Of a DNA stretch of 64,000 bases, positions 25,234-33,780 are shown one piece after another. The stretch's first letter is position 1. Each line of letters opens with the position of its first letter. The DNA is from Tamilnaduibacter salinus (GTDB lineage: Bacteria; Pseudomonadota; Gammaproteobacteria; Pseudomonadales; Oleiphilaceae). The translations under genes and the position numbers were made by a program. The notes beneath the pieces were generated by a model. That model ran no database searches and had not been told where the DNA came from. It worked only from the letters and a program-made list of their open reading frames with translations. Location of the stretch: NCBI RefSeq assembly GCF_003096655.1, contig NZ_QEKQ01000002.1:124001-188000 (forward strand). Reading direction: 5' to 3'.

Positions 25234-26754
25234 ATGGACGATAGATTGACTCAACACGAAGAACAACCACCCATGCAGGACGCGCCGGTGGCCCGTTTGC
25301 CATTTGCTTTCGCCCGACGGCATGGCGTCATCCTGACCTGCGACGACCACGGAGCGGCCACGATCCTCGTTCGTCCGGGGGCGTCCACAGCCGCGTTGGC
25401 GGAAGCCAACCGCATCAGTCAGGGCCAGGCACGTTTCCAGACAATTGATCCGGACTCCTTCGATGAAGCGCTGAACGAGGCTTACCAGAACGACTCCAAT
25501 GAAGCCATGCAGATGGTGGAGGGGATTGGCGATGACATGGATCTGGCGAGCCTCGCGGACTCCGTGCCGGAGACCGAGGATCTTCTGGAGCAGGAAGACG
25601 ACGCGCCGATCATTCGTCTGATCAACGCCATCCTCACCGAGGCTGTTAAGACCAATGCCTCGGACGTCCACATCGAAACGTACGAAAAACGGCTGGTGGT
25701 GCGCTTTCGCGTCGATGGTGTCCTCCGCGAAGTGGTTCAGCCCAAACGGGCCCTCGCACCGTTGCTGGTGTCGCGGATCAAGGTTATGGCGAAACTCGAC
25801 ATCGCCGAGAAACGCGTCCCTCAGGACGGCCGCATCTCGCTGCGGGTGGCCGGCCGGGAAGTGGATATCCGGGTCTCCACCATGCCCGCATCCAACGGCG
25901 AACGCATCGTGCTGCGTCTGCTGGACAAGCAGGCGGCCATGCTGAATCTCGAGTCACTGGGCATGATGCCCCGTGACCTCGAACTGATGAAACGCCTCAT
26001 TCACCAGCCTTACGGCATCCTGCTGGTGACCGGGCCGACCGGTTCGGGTAAATCCACATCGCTCTACGCTGCCCTGACCGAGATCAACGACCGCAGCCGC
26101 AACATCCTGACGGTGGAGGACCCGATTGAATACAACCTTTCGGGCATCGGTCAGACCCAGGTCAACACCAAGGTGGACATGACGTTTGCCCGGGGCCTGA
26201 GGGCGATCCTGCGCCAGGACCCCGATGTGGTAATGATCGGTGAGATCCGGGATCTGGAGACCGCGGAGATCGCCGTCCAGGCCAGTCTGACCGGCCACCT
26301 GGTGATGTCGACGTTGCACACCAACACGGCGGTGGGCGCGATCACCCGGCTGATCGACATGGGCATTGAGCCGTTCCTGATTTCCTCCAGTCTGGTGGGC
26401 ATCCTGGCCCAGCGTCTTGTTCGGGTTCTGTGTTCGGAATGCCGTGAGCCCCACAAGGCGGATGAAGAGGAGTGCGAATTCCTGCAGCAGGATCCCGACA
26501 ATCCGCCGACCATCTACCGGGCCACCGGTTGTCCGGAGTGCAATCAGCTGGGGTATCGCGGTCGGCTGGGGATTTACGAACTGGTTGAAGTGGGGGAATC
26601 GCTGCGCAACCTGATTCACCGGAATGCCGGCGAGCTCGATCTTGAGTACGAGGCCCGGCACCATGGGCCGAGCATCCACGCTGACGGCGTTGCCAAGGTT
26701 CTGGATGGGCGGACGACAATCGAAGAAGTCCTGCGCGTTACACATCGGAGCTGA
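25234..26754 (+). CDS. gspE: Type II secretion ATPase GspE
   Basis: The 506-residue cytoplasmic ATPase that powers pseudopilus assembly. Walker A is GPTGSGKST (about residues 266-274), followed by the Asp box region TVEDPIEYNLSGIGQTQVN, Walker B region LRQDPDVVMIGEIRDLETAEIA and the His box TGHLVMSTLHTN. A zinc-binding module lies near the C-terminus: CSEC (about 400-403) and CPEC (about 432-435). All elements are intact. It is the first gene of a run gspEFGHIJKLM with short gaps or overlaps. Confidence 0.97.
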   Translation: MDDRLTQHEEQPPMQDAPVARLPFAFARRHGVILTCDDHGAATILVRPGASTAALAEANRISQGQARFQTIDPDSFDEALNEAYQNDSNEAMQMVEGIGDDMDLASLADSVPETEDLLEQEDDAPIIRLINAILTEAVKTNASDVHIETYEKRLVVRFRVDGVLREVVQPKRALAPLLVSRIKVMAKLDIAEKRVPQDGRISLRVAGREVDIRVSTMPASNGERIVLRLLDKQAAMLNLESLGMMPRDLELMKRLIHQPYGILLVTGPTGSGKSTSLYAALTEINDRSRNILTVEDPIEYNLSGIGQTQVNTKVDMTFARGLRAILRQDPDVVMIGEIRDLETAEIAVQASLTGHLVMSTLHTNTAVGAITRLIDMGIEPFLISSSLVGILAQRLVRVLCSECREPHKADEEECEFLQQDPDNPPTIYRATGCPECNQLGYRGRLGIYELVEVGESLRNLIHRNAGELDLEYEARHHGPSIHADGVAKVLDGRTTIEEVLRVTHRS

Positions 26755-26759
26755 TTACC

Positions 26760-27983
26760 ATGCCAGCGTTTGATTACAGCGCGCTGGATTCGCGCGGGAA
26801 ACAGAAAAGCGGCGTATTGGAAGCGGACAGTGCCCGCGCGGTTCGCCAGCAGTTGCGGGAAAAGGGGTTGACGCCGCTGTCGGTGGACGCTTCCAGCCGC
26901 TCGCGGAACGGGGGCAGGAGCCAGATCAGCTTTGGCCGTGGTGGCAGCAGTCTCAGCGCGGCGGATCTCGCGCTGGTCACGCGCCAGATCGCCACACTGA
27001 TCCAGTCCGGGATTCCGGTTGAGCAGGCGCTGTCCGCAGCGGCCCAGCAGTCTGAGAAACAGAAGCTTGAGAGCATGTTGGTGGCCATCCGGGCGAAGGT
27101 GATGGAAGGGCACACGCTGGCGGACAGTCTGGCGGAGTTTCCCCGGGCATTCCCGCGGCTGTTCCGGTCCACCGTTGCCGCAGGGGAGCATGCCGGTCAC
27201 CTCGATCTGGTCCTGAACCGGCTGGCGGATTACACCGAGGCCCGGCAGGAGGCCCGTCAGAAGATTCAGCTGGCGGCGATCTATCCCATCATACTGACGT
27301 TTGTGGCGCTGGCCATCGTGGTCTTCCTGCTGACCTACGTGGTGCCGGACATCATCGAGGTGTTTGTCCGTCAGGGGCAGGAGCTACCGACTCTGACGCA
27401 GGCATTGCTGGCGATGTCGGACTTCCTGGCGGGGTACGGCCTATATCTGCTGCTGCTACTGGTGGTGGCATTCATCGGGTTCCGTATGGCATTGCGCCAG
27501 GAACGGTATCGATTGCGTTACCACCGCATGTTGCTGCATCTGCCCGGCCTGTCCGGGATGACCCGTGGCGTCAACACCGCCCGGTATGCCAGTACGCTGG
27601 CCATCCTGACCACCAGTGGGGTGCCGCTGGTTGAGGCCATGCGGATTGCGGGGGAAGTGCTGTCAAACGATTATCTGCGGCAGCGTCTTTCGGAGGCGGC
27701 CCAGACGGTCAGTGAGGGCGGTAGCCTGCAGAAGGCGCTGGACAACACCGGCTATTTCCCACCGATGATGCTGCACATGATCGCCAGCGGGGAATCCAGT
27801 GGGGAGCTGGACAACATGCTCGAACGCACCGCCCGCATGCAGGAGAATACCCTGCAATCAAAGATTCAGACGATGGTGTCACTGTTCGAACCGCTGATGC
27901 TGCTGGTGATGGGGGGTGTGGTGCTGATCATCGTGTTGGCAATTATGTTGCCCATTCTGAATATGAGTAATCTGGTGGGCTGA
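26760..27983 (+). CDS. gspF: Type II secretion inner-membrane platform protein GspF
   Basis: A 407-residue polytopic protein starting MPAFDYSALDSRGKQKSGVLEADSARAVRQQL, the GspF N-terminal signature. Two repeated cytoplasmic T2SSF domains (about residues 70-190 and 275-395) alternate with three membrane segments: IYPIILTFVALAIVVFLLTYVVP, YGLYLLLLLVVAFIGF and LMLLVMGGVVLIIVLAIMLPI. It connects GspE to the pseudopilus. It starts 5 nt after gspE. Confidence 0.97.
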   Translation: MPAFDYSALDSRGKQKSGVLEADSARAVRQQLREKGLTPLSVDASSRSRNGGRSQISFGRGGSSLSAADLALVTRQIATLIQSGIPVEQALSAAAQQSEKQKLESMLVAIRAKVMEGHTLADSLAEFPRAFPRLFRSTVAAGEHAGHLDLVLNRLADYTEARQEARQKIQLAAIYPIILTFVALAIVVFLLTYVVPDIIEVFVRQGQELPTLTQALLAMSDFLAGYGLYLLLLLVVAFIGFRMALRQERYRLRYHRMLLHLPGLSGMTRGVNTARYASTLAILTTSGVPLVEAMRIAGEVLSNDYLRQRLSEAAQTVSEGGSLQKALDNTGYFPPMMLHMIASGESSGELDNMLERTARMQENTLQSKIQTMVSLFEPLMLLVMGGVVLIIVLAIMLPILNMSNLVG

Positions 27984-28028
27984 GGACGGGTGTCCATAGC
28001 GACCAAACCCATTGCAAACAACCAAGGG

Positions 28029-28478
28029 ATGAAGAAAACGATGCGTCGATCCGACGGTTTTACGCTGATTGAAATCATGGTGGTGATGGTGATTCTGGGC
28101 CTCCTGGTTGCCATCGTTGCGCCCAACATCATGGGCCGCAGTGACGAGGCGCGGGTGACCGTGGCGAAGACACAGATGGGCAACATCGCCAATGCCCTGG
28201 ACCTGTATCGACTGGACAACAGTCACTATCCGTCCACGCAGCAGGGCTTGCAGGCGTTGGTAACGCGCCCGTCGGGCAGCCCCGAGCCCAGCAACTGGAA
28301 TCCGGAAGGGTATCTCAACAGCGTGCCGATTGACCCCTGGGACAACGAGTACCAGTACATCAGTCCGGGTACGGAAGGCCCTTATGATCTGTATTCCTAC
28401 GGTGCCGACGGCCAGGAAGGTGGCCAGGGGATCAACGCGGACATCAGTGTCTGGGATACCGAACAGCAACAGCAATAA
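28029..28478 (+). CDS. gspG: Major pseudopilin GspG
   Basis: The main subunit of the type II secretion pseudopilus. The prepilin cleavage site is RRSDG-FTLIEIMVVMVILG, with Glu at position +5 of the mature protein. The C-terminal part has the GspG pattern LYRLDNSHYPSTQQGLQALV, PIDPWDNEYQYISPG and SYGADGQEGG with the calcium-loop aspartates. ATG 28029 gives a 10-residue leader of normal size; a GTG at 27990 with GAGGA upstream would give a 23-residue leader and remains possible. It depends on a prepilin peptidase encoded elsewhere. Confidence 0.95.
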   Translation: MKKTMRRSDGFTLIEIMVVMVILGLLVAIVAPNIMGRSDEARVTVAKTQMGNIANALDLYRLDNSHYPSTQQGLQALVTRPSGSPEPSNWNPEGYLNSVPIDPWDNEYQYISPGTEGPYDLYSYGADGQEGGQGINADISVWDTEQQQQ

Positions 28479-28496
28479 GGTCTGGCCGGAGCGGGT

Positions 28497-29045
28497 GTGA
28501 GACGTCGGAACGCGGGGTTTACGCTGATTGAAATCATGGTGGTACTGGTCGTTGTCGGCCTGCTTGCCGTGATCGCAGTCGTGAATCTTGGCTCCGGCGG
28601 GCAGCGTCAGGCGCTGGAGAATGACATCCGGGAACTGTTCCTGCTCATGCAGACCGCCTCCGAGGAAGCGGTCTTCAATAATCAGGAGCTGGGTGTGCGC
28701 GTGACGGATGAGGGCTACCGGTTTCTCGCGCTCGATCCGCTCGAAGAATCCTGGGAGCCGCTCGGCGAGCGACTTTTCGAGCCACGGCAGTGGTCCGAGG
28801 GTGTGGTGGTGACGCTGGATGTGGACACCTCGTTACCGGGCCTCGCCTCGGGAGAGGACGATGGCGGAGAGGAGGAGGCGCTCCAACCCGACATCGTGTT
28901 CTTCTCGAGCGGCGAAAGTACCGCTTTTGAGTTGGTTTTCAGCCCGCGTGGTCGGGACGAAGTCCGCCACCGCCTGGAGACCGACGGTCTCGAGCCGATT
29001 GAGTGGCTTCGCCCCGGCGAGTCCGATGACTGGGAAGAGGAGTAA
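28497..29045 (+). CDS. gspH: Minor pseudopilin GspH
   Basis: A 182-residue minor pseudopilin. The GTG start gives MRRRNAG-FTLIEIMVVLVVVGLLAVIAVVNLG, a short basic leader, Glu at +5 and a long N-terminal helix. The soluble part (QALENDIRELFLLMQTASEEAVFNNQELGVRV) matches the GspH/FimT domain. An acidic stretch near residues 105-130 (EDDGGEEEA) is longer than usual and fits a salt-adapted organism. It lies 18 nt after gspG. Confidence 0.9.
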   Translation: MRRRNAGFTLIEIMVVLVVVGLLAVIAVVNLGSGGQRQALENDIRELFLLMQTASEEAVFNNQELGVRVTDEGYRFLALDPLEESWEPLGERLFEPRQWSEGVVVTLDVDTSLPGLASGEDDGGEEEALQPDIVFFSSGESTAFELVFSPRGRDEVRHRLETDGLEPIEWLRPGESDDWEEE

Positions 29046-29049
29046 CGCC

Positions 29050-29436
29050 ATGGGTTCGGCAACGGCACCATCCGCCCAGCATGGCTTTACCCTGATTGAG
29101 GTACTTGTCGCGGTACTCATCTTCGGGCTGATTGCCACAACCGTCTCTGAGGTCGCCTCCAACTACATCGGCAGTTTTGAACGGGTCCGGGACAAGACCC
29201 GCGCGAGCTGGATTGCCCAGAATCGTATGGCGGAGCTGCACCTTGCCGAGAACTATCCGTCGGTGTCGGAGAAGACCGATGAGCTGACCTTCGGCAATAC
29301 TGACTGGGAAATCGATCAGGTCGTGAGTGCCACCCAGGAACCACGCATTCGGCGTATTGAATTGACCGTCTACCGCCTGACGTCGGGGGATCGGTGGCAG
29401 GAGCTGACGTTAACGGGGTTTGTCGGTGATTTCTAA
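29050..29436 (+). CDS. gspI: Minor pseudopilin GspI
   Basis: A 128-residue minor pseudopilin. The start at MGSATAPSAQHG-FTLIEVLVAVLIFGLIA gives a 12-residue leader and a cleavage site with Glu at +5. A longer upstream frame exists but would run through gspH. The segment ASWIAQNRMAELHL is the conserved GspI core. It lies 4 nt after gspH and overlaps the gspJ start. GspI, J and K form the tip complex that starts pseudopilus assembly. Confidence 0.92.
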   Translation: MGSATAPSAQHGFTLIEVLVAVLIFGLIATTVSEVASNYIGSFERVRDKTRASWIAQNRMAELHLAENYPSVSEKTDELTFGNTDWEIDQVVSATQEPRIRRIELTVYRLTSGDRWQELTLTGFVGDF

Positions 29437-30187
29437 CGGCTCCCCGCGCCATGTGACGGGCGTAGCCCGGCAGAACGGTTTTACCTTGATGGAGATGCTG
29501 ATCGCTGTCGGTATTACGGCGTTGATCGGCATCGGCGTCTGGCAGATGGTCAATGGCGTCATCACGTCGCGGGACCGGGTGGATGCGGCGGCCGGCCAAT
29601 TTGAAAGGCTGCAGAAAACCATGCTGCTGCTGGAACGGGATATTGGCCAGGTAGTGAACCGACCGGTGCGGGATATCTATGGCGACTGGCAGCCCGCCTT
29701 CAGTAGCCGGGAAGAGGCCTGGGAACTGGTCGTCACCCGACAGGGCTGGCGAAACCCGACCGGAGCGCGCCGCAGTCGGCTGCAGAGAGCCGCCTGGGAG
29801 TTCACGGGGGACGAGCTTCGCCGCCGCTACTGGCCCATGCTGGACCGGGGCCAGGACACCGAGGGCCGTGATCAGCTTTTGCTGGAAGGGGTCACGGATC
29901 TGGCAATCCGGTTCATGGATCGTCAGCGGAACTGGCGTGAGAACTGGCCTGCCGATCAGCGGACCGCTTCGGGTCAGTCCGGGGATGCGCCGGCCGACGC
30001 GCTGCCGCTGGGCGTCGAAGTGACGCTGACGCACGAGGATTTCGGTGAGATACGCCGTGTGTTCGTGCTGCCCGACTTTGACCGGAGTTCGGTTCAGTCG
30101 GCCATCGACATCGAGGCGGCGGCCCAGGCCGGGTCCGGTGAGGCGGCCAACCGCGGGAACACGGAGTCTGGCAATGGCGGCTCCTAA
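29426..30187 (+). CDS. gspJ: Minor pseudopilin GspJ
   Basis: About 253 residues with prepilin cleavage at ARQNG-FTLMEMLIAVGITALIG (Glu +5). The soluble domain contains RLQKTMLLLERDIGQVVNRPVRD and LLEGVTDLAIRFMDRQRNW, typical of GspJ. The GTG start two codons inside the longest frame is preferred because ACGGGG lies upstream. The last 35 residues are rich in Ala, Gly, Ser and Asn and look disordered. The gene overlaps both neighbours, indicating coupled translation. Confidence 0.92.
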   Translation: MISNGSPRHVTGVARQNGFTLMEMLIAVGITALIGIGVWQMVNGVITSRDRVDAAAGQFERLQKTMLLLERDIGQVVNRPVRDIYGDWQPAFSSREEAWELVVTRQGWRNPTGARRSRLQRAAWEFTGDELRRRYWPMLDRGQDTEGRDQLLLEGVTDLAIRFMDRQRNWRENWPADQRTASGQSGDAPADALPLGVEVTLTHEDFGEIRRVFVLPDFDRSSVQSAIDIEAAAQAGSGEAANRGNTESGNGGS

Positions 30188-31169
30188 TCAGCGTGGCGTT
30201 GCGCTTATCATGGTCCTGCTGGCCATGGCGCTGGTGGTGACACTGGTCGGTGGCATGACCCACCACCAGGCGCTGCGTGTCTATAAGGCCACTCACCAGA
30301 TGGCGCGGATACAGGGTCAGGGCATCGCGTACGGGGCGGAAGCGTTTGCCAAGCAGATCCTGCGCCAGGACTATGACGAGGATCAGGAAGAAAACCTGTT
30401 CGTCGATAGTGCAGAGGAAGTCTGGGCCCAGTATTCCGCCGTCGTTCCGGTCGAGCAGGGCCGGGGTGTGGTTGAGGTCCAGATCAATGATCTCGGCGGT
30501 CGCCTGAATCTGAACAACCTGGTGGCGGCGACCGGTGAGGTCAACGAGCAGGCCCGGCAGCGGCTGGACCGGTTACTGACGCTGCTCGAGATTCAGAGCG
30601 TCCGCCCGGCAGGTGTGATCGACTGGATCGACAGCAACCGTCAAACGGTCAATGCATACGGGGCGGAAGACGGCGACTATCTGGTCATGGACCCGCCGTA
30701 CCGGGCGGCGAACCAGCCGTTTGCCGATGTCTCGGAGCTGCGACTGATCGAGGGGATGACCGAGAAGGCCTATCAGGCGCTGGCCCCGTATGTGACGGCA
30801 TTGCCGGTTTCCGGTACCGGCATTAATGTTAATATGGCGGCGCCTTTGCTGATTCAGTCATTGCACCCGAATCTGACGGCGTCCCAGGCAGAGTCGGTGG
30901 TCCAACAACGGGCGGATTCACCGTTCGAGAATATTGAAGAATTCATGGCACTGCCGGAATTCGCGGGGCTGGGGCTGAAGGCCGACGGGCTGGCCGTCCG
31001 CACCCGGTTTTTCGACGTCGCGTCCCGCGTGACGTACAACGACAACACGTATCGGCTGGTGACCCGGATGTATCGGGCTCAGGATGGCAGCTTTTCCGTT
31101 CTGGGACGTGATGAGGGGCAGCGGAATCTGATCACCAAAGAGCGCTTCTCCGTGTCCGGGGAGGGCTAG
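30174..31169 (+). CDS. gspK: Minor pseudopilin GspK
   Basis: A 331-residue pseudopilin that caps the pseudopilus tip. The start MAAPNQRG-VALIMVLLAMALVVTLVGGM shows the GspK-type N-terminus, which lacks the +5 glutamate found in the other pseudopilins. The conserved INDLGGRLNLNNLV block and ...GVIDWIDSNRQTVNAYGAEDGDY are in place, followed by a helix-hairpin-like region (ASQAESVVQQRADSPFENIEEFMALPEF). The chosen ATG overlaps the end of gspJ; a longer frame upstream is only the shadow of gspJ. Confidence 0.94.
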   Translation: MAAPNQRGVALIMVLLAMALVVTLVGGMTHHQALRVYKATHQMARIQGQGIAYGAEAFAKQILRQDYDEDQEENLFVDSAEEVWAQYSAVVPVEQGRGVVEVQINDLGGRLNLNNLVAATGEVNEQARQRLDRLLTLLEIQSVRPAGVIDWIDSNRQTVNAYGAEDGDYLVMDPPYRAANQPFADVSELRLIEGMTEKAYQALAPYVTALPVSGTGINVNMAAPLLIQSLHPNLTASQAESVVQQRADSPFENIEEFMALPEFAGLGLKADGLAVRTRFFDVASRVTYNDNTYRLVTRMYRAQDGSFSVLGRDEGQRNLITKERFSVSGEG

Positions 31170-31238
31170 CGGGATCACCGGAACCGACTTCGCTCGTCCG
31201 GGTTGCGCCGGGGGAGTCTGACAAGGGATTTACCACGC

Positions 31239-32543
31239 ATGTCATACCATCTGTTTGTCCGGCTCACATCCCGGGATCCGGAGGCCTTTCCAGACCCGGG
31301 CGACCGGCTCTACGACTGGGAGCTGGTCGATGCCTCCGGAGACAGCCAGCTGAACGGGGCCGGCGACACGCAACAGGCGATCGAGGATGAACTCGCCCGT
31401 AACAACCTGGACCAGGTCCGGCTGGTCGGACTCGTTCCCGGCGATGACGTCCTGCTGTGTTACGCCGATATTCCCGCCAAGCAGAGCCGCTTCATCCGTC
31501 AGGCATTGCCTTATGCGGTGGAGGAACAGTTGGCCCAGGACGTGGATAGCATGCACCTGGCGCTTGGCGGTCATACCGAACACGGCTACCGCGTTGCCGC
31601 AATCGACCACTCGCGAATGGCCGCTTGGCATACCCTTTTCAACGGTTGGGACGGTGCCCGCCTGGCCGCCATCTTTCCCGAACCGGCACTGCTTCCGCTG
31701 GGCGATCACGACTGGTGCCTGTGCCTGGACGGGAATCGGGTGCTGGCGCTGAGTCGTGAGGGACAGTGGTTTTCAATGGCGGTGGAAAACCTGCCGGTGC
31801 TGGCTCAGACGCTTGCGGTGCCCGATGAAGAACAGGTCAGCAGTACCGTATCGATTCGGTTGATTGGCATGGACGCGGCTCTGGCCGAGCATGATGCCAA
31901 CGTCCGCGACCTGGAAGGCAATGACCGTCTGGCCATACAGAAGGAGGCCACCAGCGTTCCGCCGCTCCGCCTCATGGCCCAATCCTGGCTGGCGCACCAT
32001 GGTGATGTAATCGATCTCTGCCAGGGTTCGTTTTCCAGTCGAGGAGGCTCACGGTCGCAGTGGCGTGTCTGGCGCCCAGCCGCCGTAATCGCGGCCGTCT
32101 GGTTCATCGCTCAGGTCGGCGTGGAGGTGGGTATGGGCTATTACCACCAGCAGCAGGCCGATCGACTCAACCAGCAGGCCATGGCCATCTATCGTGACGC
32201 CTTTCCCCAGGACCGTCGTGCGACACCGAACAATGTCCGGCGCATCCTGAAAGGTCAGTTCCGCCAGGCCGAGCAGAGTAGCGGTGGCACCGCTTTTCTG
32301 CCACTGCTTCGCCAGGCCGGTGCCGAATACGACCAGCTCGGTGGCGCCGAGGCGTTGCATTTTGGGTCGCTGAACTACAGCCGCCAGCGGGGTGAGTTGG
32401 TCATTGAGCTACGCGCGTCGAATTACGATCGCATGAGTCAGTTACGCAGCGCCCTCGCTCAGAAAGGGCTTAGCGCTGACATCGGTTCGGTGGTGAATGA
32501 AGACGACGGTACCCGTGGTCGTCTGACGGTGTCTGGAGGATGA
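31239..32543 (+). CDS. gspL: Type II secretion protein GspL
   Basis: A 434-residue inner-membrane platform protein. The cytoplasmic actin-like domain that binds GspE fills roughly residues 1-270 (MSYHLFVRLTSRD; LVPGDDVLLCYADIPAKQSRFIRQALPYAVEEQLAQDVD). A single membrane helix (PAAVIAAVWFIAQVGVEVGM) precedes a periplasmic ferredoxin-like domain near the end (LNYSRQRGELVIELRASNYDRMSQLRSAL). ATG 31239 is chosen because AAGGGA lies upstream and the family N-terminus fits. The stop codon overlaps the gspM start. Confidence 0.93.
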   Translation: MSYHLFVRLTSRDPEAFPDPGDRLYDWELVDASGDSQLNGAGDTQQAIEDELARNNLDQVRLVGLVPGDDVLLCYADIPAKQSRFIRQALPYAVEEQLAQDVDSMHLALGGHTEHGYRVAAIDHSRMAAWHTLFNGWDGARLAAIFPEPALLPLGDHDWCLCLDGNRVLALSREGQWFSMAVENLPVLAQTLAVPDEEQVSSTVSIRLIGMDAALAEHDANVRDLEGNDRLAIQKEATSVPPLRLMAQSWLAHHGDVIDLCQGSFSSRGGSRSQWRVWRPAAVIAAVWFIAQVGVEVGMGYYHQQQADRLNQQAMAIYRDAFPQDRRATPNNVRRILKGQFRQAEQSSGGTAFLPLLRQAGAEYDQLGGAEALHFGSLNYSRQRGELVIELRASNYDRMSQLRSALAQKGLSADIGSVVNEDDGTRGRLTVSGG

Positions 32544-33070
32544 GCATGCAGAAACTCAGTGAGCAACCACTGGTGCGGCACGCGGTGGCCCGGTTCGATC
32601 AGCTGCCAAAGCGGGATCAGCGGGCGCTTCAGGTGCTGGGTCTGGCTCTGGCGGTGTTTCTGGTCTATTTTCTGGTCTGGCGTCCTGCCGCGGCCTATCA
32701 TGAGCAAGCCATCTCAAGTCGCGAGGCGGCAACCGAGCTACTGCGCTGGATGCGTGAGAATCGCGGTGAGATACAGGCGCTGGCCGCCTCTGGCGGGGGC
32801 GATGCTGCGTCTTCCGGGATCAGTGGCACCCGCGATCTGATGTCGACCGTCACCCGGAGTGCCGAACAGACCGGTCTGGCCCTGCAGCGCTTCGAGCCCA
32901 GTGGCGAAGGCCAGATGCGGGTGTGGCTGGAAGACGCCGATTTCAATCAGGTGGCCCGTTGGCTGGAAACGCTGAGTGCCGAATATGGCATTGTCATTGA
33001 CCAGGCGGCAGTCGACCGGAACGATCAACCAGGGCTGGTCAGCGTGCGTCTGACCCTGACAACCGGATAA
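32540..33070 (+). CDS. gspM: Type II secretion protein GspM
   Basis: A 176-residue bitopic protein: cytoplasmic start, membrane helix (ALQVLGLALAVFLVYFLVW, about residues 30-48), then a periplasmic domain with a small ferredoxin-like fold near the end (QTGLALQRFEPSGEGQMRVWLEDADFNQVARWLETL). It partners GspL. It overlaps gspL by 4 bp and closes the gsp run; no gspN, gspD, prepilin peptidase or pilotin gene follows. Confidence 0.92.
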   Translation: MSMQKLSEQPLVRHAVARFDQLPKRDQRALQVLGLALAVFLVYFLVWRPAAAYHEQAISSREAATELLRWMRENRGEIQALAASGGGDAASSGISGTRDLMSTVTRSAEQTGLALQRFEPSGEGQMRVWLEDADFNQVARWLETLSAEYGIVIDQAAVDRNDQPGLVSVRLTLTTG

Positions 33071-33074
33071 TACG

Positions 33075-33734
33075 ATGAAGGCAGAAGCCGATAACAGTGT
33101 GGCTGCCACACCCGAGGATGCGGTCGTGGTCCGGCTGGACCGCACGGCACTGAATGAGGCGAAAAGCGTTCTCTATCACGCCTATAGGCAGGAACCGACC
33201 TTTCAGTACCTGTTCGAGGACCGCCGTCCGGGTTACGATCAGCGCGTTCGCGCGACCATTCGGGAGCTGATCAGCCTGTACTTCGATCTCGATCAGGACG
33301 CCATTGGGCTGATGCGGGACGAAACGCTGGTGGCCGTAGCATTCGTCGGCGAGCCGGATCTGCGGCTTGATCTGGCGCACCGGTTTGCGTGGCGGCTTCG
33401 AATGATATTGACGGCCGGCTTTGCCTCGACCCGCCGGTACATTGATTACCATGAGCAGATCCGGGCCCGGCTTCCGGACCAGATGGTGCACCACCTCCCG
33501 CTGATGGGCGTCCACCCCAAGTACCAGAACCTGGGGTATGGTCGACTCATGCTCAAGGCGGTTGAGCGCCTGTGCGCGGACAATCCCAGAGGGCAGGGAC
33601 TGGTGCTGGATACCGGCAACAGTCGCTATCTGCCTTTTTATGAATCTCTTGGGTTCGAGAGTCTGGGGGAAATCCAGCTCGGGAGCCTTCGTGAGTTCCT
33701 GCTTTACCGGGAAAATCTCAGCCCGATTGATTGA
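33075..33734 (+). CDS. GNAT-family N-acetyltransferase
   Basis: A 219-residue protein with a GNAT acetyl-CoA-binding fold. Motif A is visible as LPLMGVHPKYQNLGYGRLMLKAVERL (the Q-x-x-G-x-G/A-type loop as QNLGYG, about residues 145-155), followed by GLVLDTGNSRYLPFYESLGFE, the usual last strand-helix-loop. The N-terminal part (YHAYRQEPTFQYLFEDRRPGYDQRVRATIRELI) matches stand-alone acetyltransferases of unknown substrate. It starts 4 nt after gspM and may ride on the gsp transcript without being part of the secretion machine. Confidence 0.85.
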   Translation: MKAEADNSVAATPEDAVVVRLDRTALNEAKSVLYHAYRQEPTFQYLFEDRRPGYDQRVRATIRELISLYFDLDQDAIGLMRDETLVAVAFVGEPDLRLDLAHRFAWRLRMILTAGFASTRRYIDYHEQIRARLPDQMVHHLPLMGVHPKYQNLGYGRLMLKAVERLCADNPRGQGLVLDTGNSRYLPFYESLGFESLGEIQLGSLREFLLYRENLSPID

Positions 33735-33780
33735 CGGGCGTCTCCCGGCGACATCGATACCAAGCCATTAAGGAGTGATT

